Source of the DNA: Georgenia ruanii
Lineage (GTDB): Bacteria > Actinomycetota > Actinomycetes > Actinomycetales > Actinomycetaceae
Direction of reading: 5' to 3'
DNA length: 64,000 nucleotides
NCBI RefSeq assembly: GCF_009193175.1
Contig: NZ_VUKE01000002.1
Location: forward strand, 124,001-188,000
In this document: piece after piece, positions 55,356 through 64,000 of the stretch
How the letters are laid out: each line of letters starts with the position of its first letter
Position numbering within the stretch: position 1 is the first letter of the stretch
Notes under the pieces: generated by a model
The model's database searches: none
Told to the model about the DNA's origin: nothing
What the model saw: only the letters and a program-made list of their open reading frames with translations
Program-made: the position numbers and the translations under genes

Positions 55356-55674
55356 TCCGCCGGCCGGCCGCCGGCGACGACCCGGCCGGCGAAGTCAGGC
55401 GCCGCTCGTCCCGGCGCGGGTCGAGCCGCACGTTCCGCGAGGCCCGGCAGCTATCGCTTCGTGGCGCGCGCGATGGTCGGCGCCGAGCCCACATCGGCAC
55501 GGCGCCGGCCGGCCTGGCGCACCTCGAGCGCCACAAGTGGGGCTGGAGTGACGCCACGGACGCGGCACGCTGTCACATCCGCACCACTGGCCCCAGTTGT
55601 GGCATTTTGCGGGTGCTCGGACGGCAGCGCGCACACGGAGGTGCCCGACAGGCTGTGCCGGTCTCTGCGGTGGG
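55356..55674. other. 319-base convergent intergenic region
   Basis: No gene was recognised here. It holds a 14-base inverted repeat with one mismatch (55530-55543 with 55590-55603, loop 46 bases) followed by ATTTTGC. It could end transcription from either side. Confidence 0.5.
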
Positions 55675-56466
55675 TCAGCGTTGCTGCCCGGGCATCACGA
55701 GTGCCACCAGCTGGGCGTGCTCCTGCCGCAGCCAGTCCGGGCCGGCGCTGAGCCGCGGGTCGTCGACCGGCCGGCCCGCGCGGACGTCCGCCAGGTAGCG
55801 CCGGTCTGCCGCGATCCGGCGGCGCAGCTCTGCACGGTCGCCGACGCTGCCGTGCCCGGGCACGACGACGTCGACGCAGCTCACGATCTCGGTAAACCGG
55901 TCCAGGGCCCGGTCGTAGTCGCCGAGCGGGTCCGCCGCGGCGGTGTCGGGGAGCGGGATCTCGACGTCGGAGAGCATGTCGCCGGCCAGGAGGACCCCGG
56001 CGTCGGGGACGAGCAGCGCGGCGTGGCCGGGGGCGTGCGCGCGGTGCTCGAGCACCTCGACCCGCGGGCCCGCCCACGGCAGCGTGGCGGCGCCCTCGGG
56101 CAGGGCGGTGACCCGCGCCAGGCCGGAGACGTCCAGCCCCGGCAGGGCGGCGAGCGCCTTCCTCCGGTTCTCCGCCTGGCACGCGCGGGCGGCGCGGGCG
56201 CCGGCTGCGGTGGCGTAGCGGGGTGCCGCGCCGAGCGCGTCGCGCCACAGCAGGTGGTCCCAGTGCGGGTGCGTCGAGAACGCTGCGGCGACCCGCCGCC
56301 CGAGGGCGGCGATCTCGGCGGCGAGCGCGTCGATCTCGGAGGCGGTGACGGCCGGGTCGACCACCAGGCAGCCGTCGTCGTCGCCGAAGATCACCGTCGT
56401 GGTGGTGGTGCAGAACTCGTGGGTGGCGACGAGGACGCCGTCGGTCACGGCGGCGAGCGCGGTCAT
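55675..56466 (-). CDS. MBL-fold metallo-hydrolase
   Basis: A 263-residue metallo-beta-lactamase-fold hydrolase. The zinc motif is H66-P-H68-W-D70-H71 (STHPHWDH), with further ligands His in HAPGHAALLV, Asp in LLAGDML and His in VVPGHGSVG. The glyoxalase II/quinolinase-like layout suggests ester or thioester hydrolysis, but no substrate motif is evident. It has no signal peptide. ATG start at 56466. The gene is downstream of the oxygenase on the same strand but separated by an 11-base-stem hairpin, so it is probably its own unit. Confidence 0.88.
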   Translation of the reverse strand: MTALAAVTDGVLVATHEFCTTTTTVIFGDDDGCLVVDPAVTASEIDALAAEIAALGRRVAAAFSTHPHWDHLLWRDALGAAPRYATAAGARAARACQAENRRKALAALPGLDVSGLARVTALPEGAATLPWAGPRVEVLEHRAHAPGHAALLVPDAGVLLAGDMLSDVEIPLPDTAAADPLGDYDRALDRFTEIVSCVDVVVPGHGSVGDRAELRRRIAADRRYLADVRAGRPVDDPRLSAGPDWLRQEHAQLVALVMPGQQR

Positions 56467-56490
56467 GACTCGCCAGTGTAGGGACGGCGA

Positions 56491-56525
56491 AGGGCGGTCC
56501 CCGCCAGCGTCGGAGGGACCGCCCT
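56491..56525 (-). terminator. Hairpin between the oxygenase and MBL-fold genes
   Basis: A perfect 11-base inverted repeat (56491-56501 and 56515-56525) with a 13-base loop. Further GGACCGCC words around it form a small repeat cluster. Confidence 0.65.
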
Positions 56526-56614
56526 CGTCGGCAGGGACCGCCAGCGCGGGCAGGGACCGCCTCGTCGGTGGGCCGTCGCCGGCCCGTGTCAGGCCCGCGG
56601 GACAGAGCCCGGGG

Positions 56615-57631
56615 TCAGATGCCCAGGCGCGCCGCGAGCTCGGCGTGGTGGCGGGCGGTGACCTTCGGGTGGCTGCGGAACCACATCTTCAGCGCGTTGA
56701 GCCCGTAGGTGTCGTAGATCTTGTTGTGCTCCTGGACCTCCACGCCGGGGGCGGCCGCGGCGAGTCCGGCCGGCAGGTCCCAGGGGTGGAAGGTGGTGCC
56801 GAGGCCGGGGTTGAAGAAGTACGGCACGCTGATGCGGTCGCCGTCGCCGGGGCGGGAGACCACGCGGTGGTTGGTGGCGCGCAGGTACCCGTCCGTGGCC
56901 GCCTCGAGCATCTCGCCGATGTTGACGATGAGGGCGTCCTCGAGCGGCTCGGCCTCGATCCAGGCGCCGTCCTTCTCCACCTGCAGCCCGCCCTTGCCGG
57001 GCTCGACGAACAGCAGGGTGAGGAAGCCGAAGTCCTTGTGCTCCCCGACGCCCTGGCCGTGGTCGTCGTCCGGCGCCTCGGGGTAGCGCACGATCTTCAG
57101 CCGCGCGTCCGGCGCGCGGAAGTCGTCGTCGAGCAGGTCGGCCGGCTGGCCGAGCGCCTGCAGCCAGCCGTGCAGCAGCGTGCGGGCGACGCGCTCGTTG
57201 TGGCCGACCCACTCCTCGACGATGCCGCGGAAGTCGGCCGGCTCGGCCGGCCACAGGTTCGGGCCCTCGAGCACCAGCCACGGCTCGTCGGCGGTGGGCT
57301 GCTGCGGTGCGGTCTCGGGGCCGACGTCGACCTGCTCGCGCCAGTCCTGGGCGCCCTTGGTCAGCTCGTCGCCGACGCGGCTGTACCCGCGGAAGTACGG
57401 GCTGTTGATCTTCTCGATCGCCAGCTTCTGCTCCTCGGGCAGCGCGAAGAAGCGCCGGGCCACCGCGACCAGGTCGTCGCTGAGCTCGCGCGGGATGCCG
57501 TGGCCGACGAGGTAGAAGAAGCCGAAGTCGCGGGTGGCGGCGCTGAGACGCTCCTGGAAGCCGAGCGGGTCGGTCTCCACCTCACGCAGGTCGATGATCG
57601 GCAGGGTCCGTGCGGTGGTGGTGCTGGTCAT
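56615..57631 (-). CDS. 2-oxoglutarate/Fe(II) oxygenase, isopenicillin-N-synthase family
   Basis: A 338-residue non-haem iron oxygenase. The N-terminal DIOX_N region is LPIIDLREVE, then RDFGFFYLVGHGIP. The iron ligands H198 and D200 (GEHKDFGFLTLL) and H255 (ATNHRVV) are present, with R266-x-S268 (DRISVPYF) to bind the 2-oxoglutarate carboxylate. The family covers many hydroxylations and ring closures, and no biosynthetic cluster lies around it, so the substrate is open. The ATG at 57631 is preceded by GAAGGAAC. The mRNA probably starts at a promoter near 58200, giving a leader of about 550 bases that begins with a small ORF. Confidence 0.9.
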   Translation of the reverse strand: MTSTTTARTLPIIDLREVETDPLGFQERLSAATRDFGFFYLVGHGIPRELSDDLVAVARRFFALPEEQKLAIEKINSPYFRGYSRVGDELTKGAQDWREQVDVGPETAPQQPTADEPWLVLEGPNLWPAEPADFRGIVEEWVGHNERVARTLLHGWLQALGQPADLLDDDFRAPDARLKIVRYPEAPDDDHGQGVGEHKDFGFLTLLFVEPGKGGLQVEKDGAWIEAEPLEDALIVNIGEMLEAATDGYLRATNHRVVSRPGDGDRISVPYFFNPGLGTTFHPWDLPAGLAAAAPGVEVQEHNKIYDTYGLNALKMWFRSHPKVTARHHAELAARLGI

Positions 57632-58089
57632 GTCGTTCCTTCGTGTGTGGCTGCGATGTTGGTGTGAGTGCTTTGCGAGATAGCTGCGGCGCTGGGGTGG
57701 CGACTGCTTCGGCGCTTCGGTGTGACGGGGTGCTCCGGCGCGGCGGGGCAGGCGGCTGCTGACCCGCGACGGGTAAGGCCCTTCGCGTCGGGCCGGGGAC
57801 GCGGTGTCCGCCACCAGGTGGTGCGCGGACGGCCCGACGGCGAGCCGGCTCCGGTCCCCGAGGACCTCGGGGGGAGGTGCCTCCGGCGAGACGCCTGCGG
57901 TGGCGGGCTGCTCGCCCGGAGCCCCACACGTGTCAGGCGGCTCGGGAGTGCAGACCCTCCGGTCGACGCTGGTCCCCGGCTGTCTCGGCGGCGCGGTCGG
58001 AGAGCCGGAGCTCGTCCGAGTGCGCCCGGACGTCGACGTCCAGAGGTCGGCCGGGTGACGCGGCAGGCGGTCCTACGGTCGGCGGGGCG

Positions 58090-58179
58090 TCAGCCCTGAC
58101 AACACCGACGCGTGGCGAGGCGGTCGAAGGGACGCACGGCGACAGTTGCCGTGTTCCGGACGCCAGGTGCCTTGCGCAT
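58090..58179 (-). CDS. Putative leaderless small ORF ending in tandem Cys codons
   Basis: A 29-residue ORF beginning MRKAPG and ending RRCCQG. Its ATG is exactly seven bases after the TACGGT -10 hexamer of a good promoter, so the mRNA would start at or next to the ATG (leaderless). Leaderless small ORFs with consecutive Cys codons act as cysteine-responsive attenuators in mycobacteria. The next gene downstream on this strand is the oxygenase, about 460 bases on. Translation is unproven and the peptide could be fortuitous. Confidence 0.4.
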   Translation of the reverse strand: MRKAPGVRNTATVAVRPFDRLATRRCCQG

Positions 58180-58186
58180 GGGCGAG

Positions 58187-58215
58187 ACCGTACGCACGCT
58201 CGCTTGACGGGTCAA
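58187..58215 (-). promoter_or_regulatory. Promoter upstream of the small ORF and oxygenase
   Basis: TTGACC (58215-58210) and TACGGT (58192-58187) with a 17-base spacer on the minus strand. The -35 overlaps a perfect CTTGAC/GTCAAG palindrome (58203-58216), a possible operator. Confidence 0.6.
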
Positions 58216-58280
58216 GGGTGAGGCGCCGTCGTCCCGGTGCGTGAGACGGCGGTCACGCGCCCTCGACCACGACCAGACGG

Positions 58281-58304
58281 CCATTCTTGTCGCAGCCAGA
58301 ATGG
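58281..58304. promoter_or_regulatory. Inverted repeat, possible operator
   Basis: CCATTCT and AGAATGG with a 10-base spacer, in a locally AT-rich patch between the oxygenase promoter and the RamB-type gene end. Confidence 0.35.
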
Positions 58305-58401
58305 CAAGCTGGCCGCGATCGGGGCGGCCGGGCCGACCGCCGCGGCCGGCGCGGCCGGGGCGGCCGGGAGCGCAGGCGCGCGGCGCCACCCGCAAGCGGC
58401 G

Positions 58402-59952
58402 TCAGGCCTCGACGCCGTGGCGGTCGAGGAACTCGTAGACCTCGGTGTCGTCGACGCCGGGGAAGGTGCCCGGCGGGATGGCCGCGAGCAGGTGGGAGTG
58501 GGCGCGGGCGCTGGGCCAGGCGTGCTCGGCCCAGCGGTCCGCCAGGTCGGCCGGCGGGCGGCGGCAGCACACCGGGTCCGGGCATGTCGACGTCGCCCGC
58601 ACGGTGGTCTCGCGGCCCTGGAACCACTTCACGTGCGCGAACGGCACGCCGACGTCGATGGCGAAGTCGCCGGAACCGGTGCGCTCGACGTGCGTGGTGC
58701 ACCAGTACGTCCCGCGCCCCATGTCGGTGTACTGGTAGTGGGTGGCGTAGCGGTCCGGGCTGTGGAAGACCCGCCGCGAGGCCCAGTTCCGGCAGACGAT
58801 CTGCCCCTCGATGGCGCCGGTGACGTCGGTGGGGAAGGTGACGTCGTCGTTCTCGTAGGCCTTGTAGATCACCCCGTCCTCGCCCACCCGCATGAAGTGC
58901 ACCGGCAGGCCCAGGTGCTCGGTGGCGAGGTTGGTGAAGCGGTGCGCGGCGGTCTCGTAGGAGACGGCGAAGACGTCGCGCAGGTCGTCGATGGCCAGCG
59001 CCTTGGCGGCCTTGGCCTGCTTGAGGAAGTCCACCGCCGGCCGCTCGGGCATCATCAACGCCGCGGCGAAGTAGTTGGCCTCCACCCGCTGGCGCAGGAA
59101 GTCCGCGTACCCGGTGGGTTCGGTGTGGCTCAGGGCGAAGTGGCCCAGGGTCTGCAACAAGATGGTGCGCGGGTCGTGCCCGCCGTCGGCGGCCATGGGC
59201 AGGTAGATGCGCCGGTTGCGCAGGTCGGTCACCGACCGGGTGGCCCGGGGCAGGTCCGCCACCCGGTGCAGGGTGAAGCCGAGGTGCGCCGTCACCGCGC
59301 TGACGCCGCGCTCGGTCAGCGGCCCGCCGGTGTGCCCGACGGCGGCGGAGATGCGCGAGGCGAGCTGCTCGACATCGGCGAAGTAGTTGTGCCGGGCGCG
59401 CATGTGCAGGCGCAGCTCGGCGTTGGCGCGGCGGGCCTCCTCGGGGGTGGCGGAGCGCACCGACGCGAGCCGGCCGACCTCGGCGTGCAGGCCGACCAGC
59501 GCCTCGAGCGCCTCGGTGGGCAGCTTGGCGCTGGGCCGCACCTCGGGCAGGCCCAGCCCGGCGTACAGCGGCCGCGCCTGGGCCTGGGCCAGGGCGATCT
59601 CCAGCGCCGCCCGGCGCGACGGCGGCTCGGCGCGCATCAGGTCGGCGACGGTGACGTCGAGCGCGCGCGCGATGGCGCTGAGCAGCGCCAGGCGCGGCTC
59701 CTTGCGGCCGTTCTCGATCTGGGAGAGCAGCGACGGCGCCCGGTCCACCGTCTGGGCGAGGTCGGCCAGCGTCAGGCCGCGCGCCTGGCGGGCGTGCCGG
59801 ATGCGGGCGCCGAGGGTGGCGAGATCGATCTCCTCCCCGGGGGCCGGGCCCGGGGTGCCGAGAGCGCCGACGGCGCCGCTCGGCTCGGGGATGCGTGCCG
59901 CACCGCCGCGAGCGGCGGCCTCCGCCGCCGTCGGGCGTACTCGACTGGCCAC
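58402..59952 (-). CDS. ramB: RamB/ScfR-type XRE-family regulator of acetate metabolism
   Basis: A 516-residue transcription factor. The HTH_3 domain (about 45-105) reads [21 protein letters not shown], then [18 protein letters not shown] long middle follows with an IrrE/ImmA-like segment where HFALSH replaces HExxH, then [12 protein letters not shown]. The C-terminal DUF2083-type domain has [12 protein letters not shown] and [11 protein letters not shown]. RamB-type proteins respond to acyl-CoA status and control aceA/aceB in corynebacteria and mycobacteria, and here the gene is divergent from aceA. I chose the GTG at 59952, with GGAG upstream. The frame remains open to 60018, so the N-terminus is uncertain. 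Confidence 0.88.
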   Translation of the reverse strand: MASRVRPTAAEAAARGGAARIPEPSGAVGALGTPGPAPGEEIDLATLGARIRHARQARGLTLADLAQTVDRAPSLLSQIENGRKEPRLALLSAIARALDVTVADLMRAEPPSRRAALEIALAQAQARPLYAGLGLPEVRPSAKLPTEALEALVGLHAEVGRLASVRSATPEEARRANAELRLHMRARHNYFADVEQLASRISAAVGHTGGPLTERGVSAVTAHLGFTLHRVADLPRATRSVTDLRNRRIYLPMAADGGHDPRTILLQTLGHFALSHTEPTGYADFLRQRVEANYFAAALMMPERPAVDFLKQAKAAKALAIDDLRDVFAVSYETAAHRFTNLATEHLGLPVHFMRVGEDGVIYKAYENDDVTFPTDVTGAIEGQIVCRNWASRRVFHSPDRYATHYQYTDMGRGTYWCTTHVERTGSGDFAIDVGVPFAHVKWFQGRETTVRATSTCPDPVCCRRPPADLADRWAEHAWPSARAHSHLLAAIPPGTFPGVDDTEVYEFLDRHGVEA

Positions 59953-59963
59953 TTCTTCTCCAA

Positions 59964-60049
59964 GGGTGAAGAACGAGCGAACTTCACCCAGGTTAGCAGT
60001 GGTTGTGAGGTGAATCACGCAGCCACTGTGTATTCACAACGACATTCAC
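59964..60049. promoter_or_regulatory. Operator-rich region between ramB and aceA
   Basis: Five GTGAA/TTCAC half-sites occur at 59966, 59983, 60010, 60033 and 60045. The first two form a perfect 8-base inverted repeat (59964-59971 and 59982-59989) just upstream of the regulator's start. This suggests autoregulation and control of aceA. Confidence 0.5.
60004..60019. promoter_or_regulatory. CRP/GlxR-like site upstream of aceA
   Basis: TGTGA-N6-TCACG matches the CRP-family consensus TGTGA-N6-TCACA at nine of ten fixed positions, 79 bases before the aceA start. Confidence 0.45.
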
Positions 60050-60097
60050 CCGGCCGGGCGGAGCGACACCCCCGCCGGACGTCACCGAGGAGCACCG

Positions 60098-61423
<1,326 letters not shown>

Positions 61424-61449
61424 ACCGAGCAGCGGACAAGGACACGGCC

Positions 61450-63363
<1,914 letters not shown>

Positions 63364-63395
63364 CCGGAACGGGCGGCCGGCGCGGCCGGCCCAGC

Positions 63396-63438
63396 CACGT
63401 GGCGACGGCCCCGGAGACCCCGGGGCCGGCGCCACGTG
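63396..63438 (+). terminator. Long hairpin after malate synthase
   Basis: A 19-base stem with one mismatch (63396-63414 with 63420-63438), 33 bases after the stop. Confidence 0.75.
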
Positions 63439-63541
63439 CGGAGGCCAAGCCATGCCCTCCCGCCCGGGCGACCGAGAGGGCACCCGTCGGCCCGGCCGCA
63501 AACTCGTCGACAGGCGAGCGGTGGTCTGCGACCGTCGTGGC

Positions 63542-64000
63542 ATGAGTGAGACCCACCCCCGCATCCGCCGGCGCATCGAGCTGGTCCACCTGGGCCTCGA
63601 GGCCCTCCGGGCGCTCGCGGCCGGCGACGTCGCCGCCGCCAGCGAGGCGAGCGGGCTGGCGGTGACGGCGTGGCTGGCAGGTCCCGAGTGCGTGGGCACG
63701 TGGCGCATCCGGGCCGCCCAGGTCGCCGCGCACCCGGTGGCCGTCGGCTGGGTCACCGCCGTCGTCCTCGACGCCGACCGGCGCGCGGTCGTCGGCAAGG
63801 CTGGTTACCACGGGCCGCCGGACGAGGCGGGCATGGTCGAGGTGGGCTACGCCGTCGACCCGGCGTTCCGCCGTCGGGGCTACGCCCGGGCGGCGCTCGA
63901 GCACCTACTGGCCCGGGCCGCCCGGGAGCCGGGGGTGCGAACGGTCCGCGCGTCGATCCGACCCGACAACATGCCCTCGCGGAACCTGGTGTTGGGCTAC
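63542..64000 (+). CDS. GNAT-family N-acetyltransferase (3' truncated by window)
   Basis: The frame is open from the ATG at 63542 to the window end, 153 codons. After a helical N-terminus (RIELVHLGLEALRALAAGD) come beta strands with VGWVTAVVLDADRRAVVGKAGYHGPPDEAG. Then VEVGYAVDPAFRRRGYARAALEHLL shows the acetyl-CoA pyrophosphate-binding RRRGYA loop. The visible end, SIRPDNMPSRNLV, is the typical late GNAT helix, so only a short part is missing. The layout resembles RimJ/RimL-like acetyltransferases. The acceptor is unknown. No strong ribosome site is visible before the ATG. An earlier start cannot be excluded. Confidence 0.85.
   Translation, partial: MSETHPRIRRRIELVHLGLEALRALAAGDVAAASEASGLAVTAWLAGPECVGTWRIRAAQVAAHPVAVGWVTAVVLDADRRAVVGKAGYHGPPDEAGMVEVGYAVDPAFRRRGYARAALEHLLARAAREPGVRTVRASIRPDNMPSRNLVLGY

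Larger units (their letters stand above)
57632..58401. other. 770-base leader/intergenic region of the oxygenase gene
   Basis: Apart from the putative 29-residue ORF at 58090-58179 no gene is credible here. The region contains a minus-strand promoter (58187-58215), a CTTGACGGGTCAAG palindrome overlapping its -35, and a CCATTCT/AGAATGG inverted repeat at 58281-58304. The stretch 57650-58080 shows no recognised riboswitch. Confidence 0.5.

Noticed and set aside
57650-58080. SAM or cobalamin riboswitch in the oxygenase leader
   Set aside because: Some GC-rich hairpins are present, but the conserved core sequences of these classes were not found on the minus strand.
57668-58099. 143-residue open frame on the + strand upstream of the oxygenase
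   Set aside because: Composition is Arg/Gly/Pro-dominated with no motif or ribosome site, and it lies opposite the putative leader of the oxygenase. It looks like a shadow frame.

Overview
This 64 kb window comes from a very GC-rich (roughly 73-75% by eye) actinobacterial chromosome. The evidence is a WhiB regulator, DUF3499, TIGR03089, DUF5719 and Trm112 proteins, UDP-galactopyranose mutase, a RamB-type regulator beside the glyoxylate shunt, and frequent GTG starts and 4-base start/stop overlaps. The gene content fits the Micrococcales best. I cannot fix the genus from sequence alone. I saw no rRNA, tRNA, CRISPR array or transposase.

Region 1 (1-33.4 kb) is a large cell-envelope polysaccharide locus. 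It holds glf, an O-antigen-type ABC exporter (permease and ATPase), a Wzx-like flippase, at least seven glycosyltransferases, a polysaccharide pyruvyl transferase-like protein, an acyltransferase, all four dTDP-L-rhamnose genes (rmlA, B, C, D, scattered and on both strands), manA, a polyprenyl-phosphate glycosyltransferase paired with a DUF2304 membrane protein, and three paralogous DUF6541 multi-pass membrane proteins. Interspersed are four secreted proteins: a SpoIID/LytB protein, an Excalibur protein, a PGRP-type amidase and a subtilisin. Each carries the same array of five repeats of about 45 residues with a GDWDGDGxDTLxVRRG core. I infer that the array is a shared module holding these enzymes on the envelope whose polysaccharide is made next door. 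This is the most notable feature of the window.

Region 2 (33.4-46.2 kb) is a conserved actinobacterial housekeeping block: TIGR03089, WhiB, a giant membrane-fused GT2 protein with DUF5719, a LysM/lytic transglycosylase with a putative MtrA-type promoter, an alpha/beta hydrolase, a zincin-like protein lacking HExxH, DUF3499, Trm112 and a cation diffusion facilitator. Its gene set resembles the manA-whiB2-rmlD neighbourhood of mycobacteria.

Region 3 (46.2-58.2 kb) is more accessory. It has an AbiEi-like gene between 40-base direct repeats, a glycine betaine/proline ABC operon (proV-proW and two proX paralogues), a glycoside hydrolase family 2 enzyme, a SHOCT membrane protein, an MBL-fold hydrolase, and a 2-oxoglutarate/Fe(II) oxygenase whose long leader begins with a putative leaderless small ORF ending in tandem Cys codons.

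Region 4 (58.4-63.4 kb) is the glyoxylate shunt: a RamB/ScfR-type regulator divergent from aceA-aceB, with an operator-rich intergenic region. A GNAT acetyltransferase runs off the right end.
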